The position numbers and the translations under genes were made by a program. A stretch of 64,000 nt of DNA from Pseudooceanicola endophyticus (lineage in GTDB: Bacteria; Pseudomonadota; Alphaproteobacteria; Rhodobacterales; Rhodobacteraceae). Positions 33,991 through 43,405 of this stretch are shown here, piece by piece (position 1 is the first letter of the stretch; every line of letters begins with the position of its first letter). The DNA lies in the NCBI RefSeq assembly GCF_018760365.1, contig NZ_JAHIAB010000009.1, forward strand, positions 172,922-236,921, given 5' to 3'. The notes below the pieces were generated by a model. It was given only the letters and a program-made list of their open reading frames with translations, had not been told where the DNA came from and searched no databases.

Positions 33991-35310
33991 TCACCTGAGG
34001 AGAAGCGTGTTGCGATACAGCCGCATGGCGGCATCCATGGCGTCGCGGCGCAGGGCGCGGCGGCCCTGCGGTGCGGCGGTTTCCACTGGCAGGGGCAGGG
34101 GCCCGGCCCGGCCCAGCACGATATCGGCCAGCATCCGGCCGAAGTAGCAGTTCGGTGCGATGCCGCGCCCGTTGCAGCCGACGGTGCCGATCAGCCCCTC
34201 TTCGGGGGACATGAGCCGGGGCATGTGATGCGCGGTCAGCCCCAGCGTGCCCTGCCAGACATGGCTGAAGTCCTGTTTCGGCAGGCCCGGCCATAGCCGG
34301 TTCAGCGCCCGCTGCGCCCAGGCCTGCGGCCCGCGCGTGCCATCGGGCAGAAAGCCGAGCGATCCGATCATCAGCCGCCCGCCGGGATCGAAGCGGAAGA
34401 ACAGCGGGATCCGGTGGGTGTCGTAAAGCGAATGGCCCTGCGGCAGGATCCGCGCCTGCGCGGCGGCTGACAGCGGCCGGGTGGCCACCCCGAAGGCGCC
34501 GCAGGTCACCAGCGGATCGGAAAAGGCCGGATGCAGCGATCCGGTATAGGCATTGGTCGCCAGGATCACCTTGTCGGCGCGCACCGCGTGGCCGGGGGCG
34601 GTGCGCAGTTCCCAGCCCTGATCGCTGCGGCGCAGTCCCAGCACCCGGGTTTCCTGGTGTAGCCGGGCGCCGGCGGCCTGGGCCGCGCGGGCCAGACCGC
34701 GCGCGAAGGCCAGCGGCTGGATCGTGAAGCCGCGCCGGTCCAGCATGGCGGCCTGCCAGCGGCGGCTGCCGGTCAGCGCCTCCAGATCGGCGCCCCGGAT
34801 CATCTCGACCGGCTGGTCCAGGGCCTGCCATTCGGCGGTCTGCGCCTCCAGCATCCGGGCCGAGGCCCGGTCATGGGCGGCACGGATCACCGGGCGGAAA
34901 TCGGCGTGGCAGTCGATCCCCAGCGTGTCGATCAGGTCGCGCACCAGCGCCGGGGCATCGCCCAGATCGTTCAGGAAGACCTCGGCCTGGGCAGGGCCCA
35001 GGGCGGCGCGGATCTGCTCGGGGCCAAGGAACTGGCCCGGATTGACCATGCCGGCATTGCGCCCCGTTGCGCCCTCGCCTATCTCGCCGGCCTCCAGCAG
35101 GATCACCGAGACGCCGGCCTGCGCCAGCCGCAGCGCCGCCGTCAGCCCGTTGAAGCCGCCGCCGATCACCGCGACATCGGCCTCTGCGGGTGCGTCAAGC
35201 GGCGGCGCGGTCACCGGTGCGCCTGCGGTGGCGTGCCACATGGCGGAGGGCAGGGCGCGCTCGGCCCCGGCAAGGTGGCTGCGGTGCGGGACGGGGGGCG
35301 TCTCAGGCAT
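33991..35310 (-). CDS. DadA/PuuB-like FAD-dependent oxidoreductase
   Basis: This 439-residue FAD amine oxidase-like protein (DAO family) has the FAD motif ADVAVIGGGFNGLTAALRLA near residue 44 and the family segment GAFGVATRPLSAAAQAR. It resembles gamma-glutamylputrescine oxidase and D-amino-acid dehydrogenases. The C-terminal pattern GCNGRGIAPNCYFGRMLAD is typical of this group. Its start overlaps the 3' end of dppF by 8 bases. It probably deaminates a compound imported by the adjacent peptide-type ABC transporter. Confidence 0.88.
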   Translation of the reverse strand: MPETPPVPHRSHLAGAERALPSAMWHATAGAPVTAPPLDAPAEADVAVIGGGFNGLTAALRLAQAGVSVILLEAGEIGEGATGRNAGMVNPGQFLGPEQIRAALGPAQAEVFLNDLGDAPALVRDLIDTLGIDCHADFRPVIRAAHDRASARMLEAQTAEWQALDQPVEMIRGADLEALTGSRRWQAAMLDRRGFTIQPLAFARGLARAAQAAGARLHQETRVLGLRRSDQGWELRTAPGHAVRADKVILATNAYTGSLHPAFSDPLVTCGAFGVATRPLSAAAQARILPQGHSLYDTHRIPLFFRFDPGGRLMIGSLGFLPDGTRGPQAWAQRALNRLWPGLPKQDFSHVWQGTLGLTAHHMPRLMSPEEGLIGTVGCNGRGIAPNCYFGRMLADIVLGRAGPLPLPVETAAPQGRRALRRDAMDAAMRLYRNTLLLR

Positions 35311-36280
35311 GAAGGGCCTCCCGCGCGGTCATCTCGGCCTGCCAGGTGCCGTCTCGGTGGCAGGCGGCGCGGCGCCCGTCGGCATAGTGGTCCTCGGGCA
35401 TTTCCAGCGCGCAATGGTCCGTCGCGAAGGGGCAGCGGGTGCGGAACCGGCACCCCGAGGGCGGCGCCATCGGGCTGGGCAGTTCGCCCTCCAGCATCAG
35501 CGGTGTCAGCCCCGCCTCCCGCCCCGACAGCGTGGTCGAGATCAGCGCCCGGGTGTAGGGGTGGCGCGGCGCGTGCCAGATCGCCTCTACCGGGCCTGCC
35601 TCGACGATGCGGCCAAGGTACATCACCGCGACCTCGTGGCTGACATAGCGGATCACGTCGAGGTCATGGCTGACAAACAGCATCGACAGGCCGCGCTCGG
35701 CCTGAAGCTCTACCAGCAGGTTCAGCACCTGCGCCTGCACCGAGACATCGAGGGCCGAGACCGGCTCGTCGCAGATCAGCAACTCGGGGTCGAGGATCAG
35801 GGCGCGGGCGATGCCGACGCGCTGGCGCTGGCCGCCCGACAGCTGGTGCGGCAGCCGGTCAAGGAAAGCCTGAGGCAGGCCGACGCGATCCAGCAGCGCC
35901 CGCGCCTTGGCGGCGCGTTCCGTCCGGCTGCCCAGGCGATGCACATGCAGCGGCTCTTCGACCAGCTGGCGGATCGTGGAGCGTGGGTTCAGCGATCCCA
36001 TGGGATCCTGAAAGACCATCTGGATGCGGCGGGCGCGGGCCAGCCGCGCCGCCTGCCCGCGTGTCATCAGCGCGTTGCCATCCATCCGCAGGGTGCCGCT
36101 GGTGGGCATCTCAAGTCCGGTCAGGGCGCGCGCCAGGCTGGACTTGCCACAGCCGGATTCCCCCACCAGCCCCAGGGTGCGGCCTGCCGGGATCTTCAGG
36201 CTGACGCCATCCACCGCGTGCACGGCGCCGCCCCGGGTCGGGTAGACAAGGCCCAGGTCATTGATTTCGAAAGACTGCAT
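35303..36280 (-). CDS. dppF: Peptide/nickel-type ABC transporter ATPase DppF
   Basis: This 325-residue ATPase shows Walker [10 protein letters not shown] near residue 41, the signature [16 protein letters not shown] near 150 and Walker [14 protein letters not shown]. The C-terminal oligopeptide-family motif with [10 protein letters not shown] near residue 270 is present. It starts inside the dppD stop (ATGA), so both are coupled. It powers the DppBC permease together with DppD. Confidence 0.93.
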   Translation of the reverse strand: MQSFEINDLGLVYPTRGGAVHAVDGVSLKIPAGRTLGLVGESGCGKSSLARALTGLEMPTSGTLRMDGNALMTRGQAARLARARRIQMVFQDPMGSLNPRSTIRQLVEEPLHVHRLGSRTERAAKARALLDRVGLPQAFLDRLPHQLSGGQRQRVGIARALILDPELLICDEPVSALDVSVQAQVLNLLVELQAERGLSMLFVSHDLDVIRYVSHEVAVMYLGRIVEAGPVEAIWHAPRHPYTRALISTTLSGREAGLTPLMLEGELPSPMAPPSGCRFRTRCPFATDHCALEMPEDHYADGRRAACHRDGTWQAEMTAREALHA

Positions 36281-37284
36281 CAGAAGGCCCTCGCGTGGTC
36301 GGTGGATGTGCCGGCATGGTGGCAGGCGGCCTTGCTGCCCGAGGTGGCGGGAGGCATCGCGGGCCGTTCCTGCGCGCAGAGCGCGCTGGCGCGCGGGCAG
36401 CGGGGCCGGAAGGTGCACCCGCTCGGGCGTTCGTTGGGCTGGGGCACGGCGCCCGGGATCTCGGTCAGGGGGGCGGCACCTGCGGCGATGGCGCCGCGGG
36501 GACGCGCCGAAAGCAGGCCTTGGGTATAGGGATGCCGGGGCGCGGCGAAGACGGCGTCGGCAATGCCGGTCTCGACGATGCGACCGGAATACATCACCGC
36601 CACCCGGTCGGCGATCATGCGCACTGCGGGCAGGTCATGGGTGATCATCAGGATCGACAGGCCGATGTCTGCCTGAAGCTGGCGCAGCAGGGTGATGATC
36701 TGGGTCGAGATCGTCACGTCGAGCGCGGTCGTGGGTTCGTCCGCCAGCAGCAGCTCGGGCTCCCCGGCCAGGGCGATGGCGATCATCACCCGCTGGCGCA
36801 TCCCCCCCGAAAGGCGGTGGGGATATTCGTCCAGCCGCTTGCGGGGCTCGGGGATGCGCACCAGCTCCAGCAGTTCGACCGCGCGGGCCCGGGCGGCGGC
36901 GCCGCGCAGGCCCTTATGCAGGCGCAGCGCCTCGGTGATCTGCCGGCCCACGGTCAGCACCGGGTTCAGGCAGCCCAGCGGATCCTGGAAGATCATCGCG
37001 ACCCTGCCGCCGCGCACCGCCCGCATCTGCCGGGCCGAGAGCGTCGCCAGATCGGTGCGGCCCAGATGGATCTGCCCGGCGGCGACGCGCATCGCATCCG
37101 GCGGCAGCAGCCCCAGGATCGCCAGCGCCGAGAGCGACTTGCCGGCGCCGGATTCACCCACCAGCGCCAGGGTCTCTCCGGGGCGGATGTCGAAGCTGAC
37201 GCTTTCCAGAAGGGCTGCGGGCTGCGGGCCGGTGGTCTCGATCCGCAGGTCCGAGACGGTGAGGATGGGGGCGGGATGGCTCAC
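36280..37284 (-). CDS. dppD: Peptide/nickel-type ABC transporter ATPase DppD
   Basis: This 334-residue ATPase shows Walker A GESGAGKSL, the signature LSGGMRQRVMIAIAL, Walker B LLLADEPTTALDV and the C-terminal CTFRPRCPRA motif of the oligopeptide family. I chose GTG at 37284 (VSHPAPILTVSDLRIE) because it gives the family N-terminus and starts 4 bases after dppC. An ATG at 37323 with a GGGAG site 9 bases upstream is a good alternative and would overlap dppC by 35 bases. It overlaps dppF at its 3' end. Confidence 0.9.
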   Translation of the reverse strand: MSHPAPILTVSDLRIETTGPQPAALLESVSFDIRPGETLALVGESGAGKSLSALAILGLLPPDAMRVAAGQIHLGRTDLATLSARQMRAVRGGRVAMIFQDPLGCLNPVLTVGRQITEALRLHKGLRGAAARARAVELLELVRIPEPRKRLDEYPHRLSGGMRQRVMIAIALAGEPELLLADEPTTALDVTISTQIITLLRQLQADIGLSILMITHDLPAVRMIADRVAVMYSGRIVETGIADAVFAAPRHPYTQGLLSARPRGAIAAGAAPLTEIPGAVPQPNERPSGCTFRPRCPRASALCAQERPAMPPATSGSKAACHHAGTSTDHARAF

Positions 37285-37288
37285 GGGA

Positions 37289-38182
37289 TCAGCGCTTGCG
37301 CAGATGGGGGTTGAAAGCGTCATTGATCGCATCTCCCAGGAGGTTGAGGGCAAGAACGGTGAGGATCACGAAGCCGCCGGGGATCAGGGCGATGTACCAG
37401 GCGGTACGGATCGCCGGGCGCCCGAGGTTGATCATCGTGCCCCAGCTCATGACGTTGGGATCGCCCAGGCCCAGGAAGGCCAGGCCGGCTTCGGTGATGA
37501 TGGCGGTGGCGACCAGCACCGATGCGATGACGATCACCGGCGACAGCGCATTGGGGATCACCTGGGTGGTGATGATGCGCAGGTCGGTCATGCCGATGAT
37601 CCGGCAGGACTGGACGAATTCGCGCTTCTTCACGCTCAGGACCTCGGCGCGCATCAGGCGGGCCACGGCGGGCCAGCTGACCAGAGAGATCGCCAGCACG
37701 ATGGAATGGATCGTCGGCGAGGCGACGGCGACGATGACGATGGTGAAGAGGAACGAGGGCACGGTCTGCACCGCGTCGGTGAAGCGCATCAGCACCGCAT
37801 CGGTGCGCCCGCCGAAATAGCCCGCGCAGGCGCCCACCGCGATGCCGATCACCAGCGAGACCGAGGCCGAGACCAGCCCGACAAGGAGCGAGATCTGCGC
37901 GCCCCAGAACATCGCGGCGGTCATGTCGCGGCCCAGCACGTCGGTGCCCAGCAGCGCCGGGCCGTCGCCGGGCCAGGTGTAGGGCCGCCCGACCATGGCC
38001 CAGGGACCCATCGGGAACAGGATCGGTGCCAGCGCCGCCATGGCGACGACGATGCCCAGCAGGGCCAGCCCGGCGATGCCCTTGGGGGTGCCCAGGGTGC
38101 GGCGCAGCATCTGGAAGCGGGGCGGTCGTGCGGGGCGGGCCTTGGCGGCGGTGGTGTCGGGAGTGGTGTCCATGGCGGTCAT
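37289..38182 (-). CDS. dppC: Peptide/nickel-type ABC permease DppC
   Basis: This 297-residue permease has about six membrane segments, the N-terminal extension common to DppC and the transport motif region GGRTDAVLMRFTDAVQTVPS near residue 125. The second coupling segment FVQSCRIIGMTDLRIITTQV lies near 190. The start overlaps the dppB stop as ATGA. It forms the transmembrane pore together with DppB. Confidence 0.92.
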   Translation of the reverse strand: MTAMDTTPDTTAAKARPARPPRFQMLRRTLGTPKGIAGLALLGIVVAMAALAPILFPMGPWAMVGRPYTWPGDGPALLGTDVLGRDMTAAMFWGAQISLLVGLVSASVSLVIGIAVGACAGYFGGRTDAVLMRFTDAVQTVPSFLFTIVIVAVASPTIHSIVLAISLVSWPAVARLMRAEVLSVKKREFVQSCRIIGMTDLRIITTQVIPNALSPVIVIASVLVATAIITEAGLAFLGLGDPNVMSWGTMINLGRPAIRTAWYIALIPGGFVILTVLALNLLGDAINDAFNPHLRKR

Positions 38183-39150
38183 TTCGTCAGCTCCACGCGC
38201 GGATCGAGTTTCATGTAGAGAAGGTCCACCAGCAGGTTCACGATGACGATGATGAACGAGCAGACGATCAGGATCCCCAGCAGGAGCGGGAAATTGCGGG
38301 CGAAGACGGCGTCATAGGCCAGGCGTCCGACCCCGGGCAGGCCGAAGATCGTCTCGGTCAGGACGGCGCCGCCGAACAGCTCGGTGATCTGGAGGCCGGC
38401 CATGGTGATCACCGGCAGCAGCGCGTTGCGCAGCGCATGGCCCAGGATCACGCCGCGTTCGGACACGCCCTTGGCGCGGGCGGTGCGCACGTAGTCCTGG
38501 GTCAGCACCTGCAGCATCGAGGCCCGCGACAGCCGGGCGTAGATCGCCACGTAGAAGAGCGAGAGCGAGACGACCGGCAGCACCAGGTGGCGGCCCATGT
38601 CGGCGGCGGTGGCCAGGATCCCCTCTTCGGCGCCGGCGGTGGTCAGACCCGAAAGCGGGAACCAGCCCAGCTGCACCGAGAAGATCAGCATCAGTGCCAG
38701 CGCGGTCAGGAAGATCGGCGTGGCGTAGCACACCAGCACCACCATCGACAGGATCACGTCGGTCAACTTGTGCGCCTTGCGGGCGGCGAAGACGCCGGTC
38801 AGCGTGCCGATGAAGACCGAGGTGATCACCGAGAGGATGACCAGCAGCGTGGTTGCCGGCAGGCGTTGCAGCACCACGTCCAGCACCGGCTGGGAATGCG
38901 GCCAGCTGTAGCCCAGGTTCCCGGTCAGCACGTTGCGGATATAGTCGAGCAGGCGGATCGGCAGCGGGTCATCCAGCCCGAAGCGCGCACGCAGAGAGGC
39001 CATCAGATCGGCATCCATGTCGCCGCCGCGCCCGGCCAGCACGTCCACCAGATCGCCCGGCACGGCATTCAGCAGGATGAAGTTGCCCACGATGATGATC
39101 AGGATCACCACGACGGCCTGAAGCAGCCGGTTGCGAAGGTAATGTCCCAT
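38179..39150 (-). CDS. dppB: Peptide/nickel-type ABC permease DppB
   Basis: This 323-residue permease opens with a membrane segment (LQAVVVILIIIVGNFILLNA) followed by PGD, typical of DppB, and has the permease motif TQDYVRTARAKGVSERGVIL near residue 210. It starts 75 bases after dppA; a hairpin lies in that gap and may lower expression of the membrane genes relative to dppA. Confidence 0.92.
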   Translation of the reverse strand: MGHYLRNRLLQAVVVILIIIVGNFILLNAVPGDLVDVLAGRGGDMDADLMASLRARFGLDDPLPIRLLDYIRNVLTGNLGYSWPHSQPVLDVVLQRLPATTLLVILSVITSVFIGTLTGVFAARKAHKLTDVILSMVVLVCYATPIFLTALALMLIFSVQLGWFPLSGLTTAGAEEGILATAADMGRHLVLPVVSLSLFYVAIYARLSRASMLQVLTQDYVRTARAKGVSERGVILGHALRNALLPVITMAGLQITELFGGAVLTETIFGLPGVGRLAYDAVFARNFPLLLGILIVCSFIIVIVNLLVDLLYMKLDPRVELTK

Positions 39151-39189
39151 CGGCAGAGCCTTTCGTTGCGCGTTGAAATGCAGGCGCCC

Positions 39190-39211
39190 CCCGCGTGCAT
39201 CGACGCGCGGG
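39190..39211 (-). terminator. Hairpin between dppA and dppB
   Basis: CCCGCG and CGCGGG pair across a 10-base loop in the 75-base dppA-dppB gap. Such hairpins often let the binding-protein message outlast the permease message. No T-tract follows. Confidence 0.4.
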
Positions 39212-39225
39212 AGGCGGGAAGACGA

Positions 39226-40830
39226 TCAGGCTTTGGGATCGACCCAGACTTCGGCGAAGTCCGCATAGGTGCCGTGGGCATTGATCGTGTGATTGTGGAC
39301 GCGCTTGTTGGCGACAGTCACGCTTTCCACCGCGACCAGCGGCAGCACCGGCAGGTCGGTCATCGCGAGCTTCTGGAACGCGTGATAGAGGCCGATGCGC
39401 TTTTCCTCGTCCATCTCGGCCGAGGCGGCCTCGAGGATCTTGTCCATCTCGGGGCTGTCGTAATGGGAGCCGTTGGAGAAGCCGACGCCCTTGGCAAAGC
39501 TTTTCGACCAGTAGGTGCGGTGGGTTCCGATGGTCGGATCCGAACCACCCGTCAGCAGGTTCACCGTGAACTGGAAGTCGCGGTCGGTGTAGACGCGCTT
39601 GACGAAGCCGGCGAAGTCCTCGTTGCGCACGGTCAGCTTGACGCCGATGCCGCGGAAGGCCTCGCGCAGGTAGTTGGCGGTCATGTTCTGGTATTCGCCG
39701 TAGGGCAGGGGATCCACCGTCAGCTCAAGCGTGCCGCGCTTGTAGCCGGCCTCTTCCAGCAGCTTGACCGCCTTCATCGGATCGTAGTCGTAGCGCGGCA
39801 CGTCCGTTTCGTCGTAAAGCTGGGTCAGCTGGTAGTGCAGCGGCGTGTTGGCGACCTTGCCGTAGCCGAAGAACACGTTGTCCACGAGCCACTGCTTGTC
39901 GATGGCATAGGCCAGGGCCTCGCGCACCTTGGGGTTCGACATGACCGGATCATCGAGGTTGAACTCGATCATCTGCATCTCGTTCTGGAACTCGTAGCCC
40001 TTGGTGGTGATGTCGAACTTGCCGCTGGCTTCGAGGCGCGGCAGGTCGGGCTTGGGCAGCAGAGACTGGTTCACCAGGTCGAATTCGCCCGATTCCAGCC
40101 CGGCGGTGACGGTCGCGGGATCCGAGACGAAGCGGAACACCAGCTTGTCGAGATGCGGCTTGCCGGCATCCCAGTAATCCTCGTTCTTCTCCAGCACCAG
40201 GTTGTCGCCCGACACGAAGGAGACGAACTTGAACGGGCCGGTGCCGACGGGCTTGAGGTTGTAGGGGTTGGTCATCGGATCCGTGCCCTCGTAGAGGTGC
40301 GCGGGCAGCAGCTGGGTCTGCTGGGCGGCCAGCGATTTCAGCATCCCCGGAGAGGGCGCCGTCATCACGAAGACCGCGGTGTGATCGTCGGGCGTCTGGA
40401 CCTCGGTCACGTCCTTGAAGATCGTCCGGCCGCGACCGTGCAGCACCTTCCAGACCTTCATGCAGGTATAGGCCACGTCCCTGGAGGTGAAGGGCGTGCC
40501 GTCATGCCATTTCACGCCCTGCCGCAGGTGGAAGGTGACCGTCTTGCCGTCTTCGCTGACATCATAGGAGGTCGCCAGCTGGGGCTGGATGTTCATGTCG
40601 AAATCGTAAGTGAACAGGCTGTCCGAGATCTTGGCCGAGACGACCTGTTCGGCACCGGCGGTGGTCATCGCCGAGGTCAGGATCTGCGGGCTGGGCGAGA
40701 TCACGAAGGTCAGCGTGCCGCCCTCGTGGCCGACGGGGTCGATCGTGGCCCAGGCGGGGCGCCCGGCAAGGGTGGCCAGCGCCACGGTGGAAAGCGAGGA
40801 CAGCAGCATCTGTCGGCGGGTCAGCGTCAT
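39226..40830 (-). CDS. dppA: Peptide/nickel-type ABC substrate-binding protein DppA, Tat-exported
   Basis: This 534-residue SBP_bac_5-family protein has a twin-arginine-like leader (LTRRQMLLSSLSTVALATLA), again pointing to folded export. The mature part has the family segments VTFHLRQGVKWHDGTPFTSR near residue 97 and the phrase NPYNLKPVGTGPFKF near 188. It starts in the overlap with the Mo-enzyme stop (ATGA), with AGGAGACC upstream. It captures the imported ligand in the periplasm; family members bind peptides, nickel, opines or other small ligands, so specificity is unknown. Confidence 0.93.
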   Translation of the reverse strand: MTLTRRQMLLSSLSTVALATLAGRPAWATIDPVGHEGGTLTFVISPSPQILTSAMTTAGAEQVVSAKISDSLFTYDFDMNIQPQLATSYDVSEDGKTVTFHLRQGVKWHDGTPFTSRDVAYTCMKVWKVLHGRGRTIFKDVTEVQTPDDHTAVFVMTAPSPGMLKSLAAQQTQLLPAHLYEGTDPMTNPYNLKPVGTGPFKFVSFVSGDNLVLEKNEDYWDAGKPHLDKLVFRFVSDPATVTAGLESGEFDLVNQSLLPKPDLPRLEASGKFDITTKGYEFQNEMQMIEFNLDDPVMSNPKVREALAYAIDKQWLVDNVFFGYGKVANTPLHYQLTQLYDETDVPRYDYDPMKAVKLLEEAGYKRGTLELTVDPLPYGEYQNMTANYLREAFRGIGVKLTVRNEDFAGFVKRVYTDRDFQFTVNLLTGGSDPTIGTHRTYWSKSFAKGVGFSNGSHYDSPEMDKILEAASAEMDEEKRIGLYHAFQKLAMTDLPVLPLVAVESVTVANKRVHNHTINAHGTYADFAEVWVDPKA

Positions 40831-43208
40831 GGTTGGTCTCCTGTTGGATCTGGGGATGCGGCCCGCTTGGCGCGGGTCTCTGCGGGGGGCTTGGTCTTCA
40901 CCCGGCCCACGGCGAAGGCCGGGGCGTCGTGGACACGGATCGGGGGCACCTGGGAACGCCAGGGCTCGACCTCGACCAGGCAGCTCTGGGCGGCCGGCCC
41001 CTGGGACAGGGCCGAGGTCGGGCGGTCATGGGTCAGGACATTGGGATTGCCATGCAGGTCGAGGCATCCGGGCTGGCCGGGCAGCAGCGGGTCGTACCAG
41101 GCGCCGGTGGCCATCTGCACCACATCCGCGCGCATCGCCGCGTTCAGCGTGACGCCGGCCAGGCAGGCGCCCCGGTCATTCCAGACCCGCACCACGTCGC
41201 CGGCCTTGACCCCGCGTGCGGCGGCGGCCTCGGGGTGCATGACCAGCGGTTCGCGTCCGCGGATCTTGGAGGCCTTGCTGCCGCCCACCGGATCAAGCTG
41301 CCCGTGCAGCCGGTGCTTCGGCTGGGTGCTGAGCAGATGCAGCGGGAAGCGGCGGGCGCGCGGCGCGGTCAGGCCTTCGCGCGGGGGCAGCCAGCTGGGG
41401 TGGCCGGGGCAGTCGGGATAGCCGAAATCGGCAATGGCCTGCGAATAAAGCTCGATCCGGCCCGAGGGGGTGGCGAGGGGGGCGCCCTCGGGATCGGCGC
41501 GGAACGCCTCGAACGAGGTGAAGGGCGTGGCCGAAAGCGGCTTTTCGAAAAAGCCCTTGTCCCGCCAGGCGGCGAAATCGGGCATTTCGACACCGCGCCG
41601 GGCGGCCTTGGTGCGGGTCTCATCGTAGAGATGCGCGATCCAGGCTGCGGCATCGCGGCCCTCGGTATAGGTCTCGGCGACGCCCAGGCGCGCGGCCAGA
41701 TCGGCGAAGATCGCGTAATCGTCGCGGGCCTGGCCCGGCGGCTCGGCCACCTTGCGCATGGCGATCACGTAGCGGTCGTTTGAAGAGGTGGCGATATCGT
41801 CGCGCTCCACCCCCATGGTGGCGGGCAGCACGATGTCGGCATGGCGCGCGGTCGCGGTCCAGACATGGTCGTGCACGATGATCGTCTCGGGGCGCGCCCA
41901 GCCCTCCAGCAGGCGGTTGATATCCTGGTGGTGGTGGAACGGGTTGCCGCCCGCCCAGTAGACCAGCGTCGGTGCGGGCAGGGTCAGGCGCTGGCCATCG
42001 TAGGCCATGTCCGTCACCTCGCCCAGCAGGTAGTCGGTGACGCGGGCCACCGGAATGTAGCGGTTCAGCGGGTTGTCGAGCACCGGCATCGCGGGGCTGG
42101 AGAGCCGCGCCACCGGGTTGCCCGATCCCGCCATGGACCCGAAGCCGAAGCCCAGGCCGCGCCCGCGCAGGCCGATCTGGCCCAGCAGCGCCGCCAGTGC
42201 GATCCCCGCCCAGAAGCATTGTTCGCCGAACTCGGCCCGTTGCAGCGACCAGTTGAGGTTGATGAAGCAGCGGCTGGCGGCCATGCGGCGGGCAAGCGCG
42301 CGGATCGTCCCTGCGGGCAGGTCGCAGATCCGCGCGGCCCAGTCGGCATCGAAGGGACCACCGCCATTGCCCTGCCGCAGGTAGTCTAGGAAAACCTCCG
42401 CGCCGGTGGTGCAGCGCGCGAGGAAGGCGTGATCGGCCAGATCCTCGCTCAGCAAGGTGTGGCAGAGCGCCAGCATCAGCGCGGTGTCGGTACCGGGGCG
42501 CACCGCCAGCCATTCCGAGCGGGTGTCATCCACGTCCGATCCCAGCGGAGAGATGTTCACGATCCGCCCGCCGCGCGCCACGAAGGCCTTGCGGTAGCCG
42601 CCCTGCACGTGACTGCCGACGCCGCCGCTTTCGATCTGGCCATTGCGCGAGGGCAGGCCGCCGAAGCTGACGAACAGATCGCACCCCTCCAGGATCGCAT
42701 CCCAGCCGGTCACCGGGCCGTAAAGCATCTCGTTGCTGCCCAGGACATGGGGCAGCAACACCATTCCGGCGCCGAAGCTGTAGTTGTTGCGCTGCTCGAC
42801 CCCGCCGCCGATGGCGTTGATGAAGCGCTTCAGCTGGGTCTTGGCATGATGGAAGCGCCCGGCGCTGGACCAGCCGTAGGAGCCCGCGAAGATGTGGTCG
42901 TTGCCCCGGGTGCGACGGACGCGCTCCAGCTCTCGGGCCACGAGGTCCAGCGCGGTGTCCCAGTCGACCTCCACGAAGGGGTCGGCGCCGCGTCCCGGTG
43001 CGGGGATCCCGGCGCGCCCCTCCAGCCAGCCCTTGCGCACGGCGGGCCGCAGGATGCGGGCGGCATGGGTGCGGTACTGCGACAGCCCGTCCAGCAGCTC
43101 CGAGGGGGCGGCATCCCGGGCGAAGGGGGTGATGTCGAGGCCGCCGTCGCTGCGGGCGGTGGCCTCGAAGGTTCCCCAATGTGTCGAGCTGATGGGCAAG
43201 AGCGGCAT
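40827..43208 (-). CDS. BisC/DorA-family molybdopterin S/N-oxide reductase
   Basis: This 793-residue molybdenum enzyme belongs to the DMSO-reductase family, subgroup BisC/TorA/DorA. The conserved SYGWSSAGRFHHAKTQLKRF stretch near residue 110 carries the likely Mo-ligand serine, and GNPFHHHQDINRL lies near 430. It lacks an N-terminal Fe-S domain and a Tat leader, like cytoplasmic biotin sulfoxide reductase BisC. It would reduce an S-oxide or N-oxide. It is the first gene of the operon with dppABCDF and is coupled to dppA, so it probably acts on the imported compound. Confidence 0.9.
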   Translation of the reverse strand: MPLLPISSTHWGTFEATARSDGGLDITPFARDAAPSELLDGLSQYRTHAARILRPAVRKGWLEGRAGIPAPGRGADPFVEVDWDTALDLVARELERVRRTRGNDHIFAGSYGWSSAGRFHHAKTQLKRFINAIGGGVEQRNNYSFGAGMVLLPHVLGSNEMLYGPVTGWDAILEGCDLFVSFGGLPSRNGQIESGGVGSHVQGGYRKAFVARGGRIVNISPLGSDVDDTRSEWLAVRPGTDTALMLALCHTLLSEDLADHAFLARCTTGAEVFLDYLRQGNGGGPFDADWAARICDLPAGTIRALARRMAASRCFINLNWSLQRAEFGEQCFWAGIALAALLGQIGLRGRGLGFGFGSMAGSGNPVARLSSPAMPVLDNPLNRYIPVARVTDYLLGEVTDMAYDGQRLTLPAPTLVYWAGGNPFHHHQDINRLLEGWARPETIIVHDHVWTATARHADIVLPATMGVERDDIATSSNDRYVIAMRKVAEPPGQARDDYAIFADLAARLGVAETYTEGRDAAAWIAHLYDETRTKAARRGVEMPDFAAWRDKGFFEKPLSATPFTSFEAFRADPEGAPLATPSGRIELYSQAIADFGYPDCPGHPSWLPPREGLTAPRARRFPLHLLSTQPKHRLHGQLDPVGGSKASKIRGREPLVMHPEAAAARGVKAGDVVRVWNDRGACLAGVTLNAAMRADVVQMATGAWYDPLLPGQPGCLDLHGNPNVLTHDRPTSALSQGPAAQSCLVEVEPWRSQVPPIRVHDAPAFAVGRVKTKPPAETRAKRAASPDPTGDQP

Positions 43209-43405
43209 CCGATGTTCAGGTTCGGTTGTCGCCAGTGTCACTCGGCCCTGCAGTGCAATAAACGGAGCCGTACGCAATATATTCGTGCGCCGGGCGCACG
43301 GGTTTGCCGCCGATCTGACATTTTCAGACCGGCGCCCGCCCAAACGGAACGTTTTTATTTCGGAGCGCTTGCGGCGGCGCCGTCAGGCGTGGGCAGGGGC
43401 GGGGC

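Noticed and set aside
40833..41783. Long + strand open frames opposite the molybdenum enzyme gene
   Set aside because: They are shadows of the minus-strand gene, which has clear family motifs and overlaps its neighbours with ATGA junctions.
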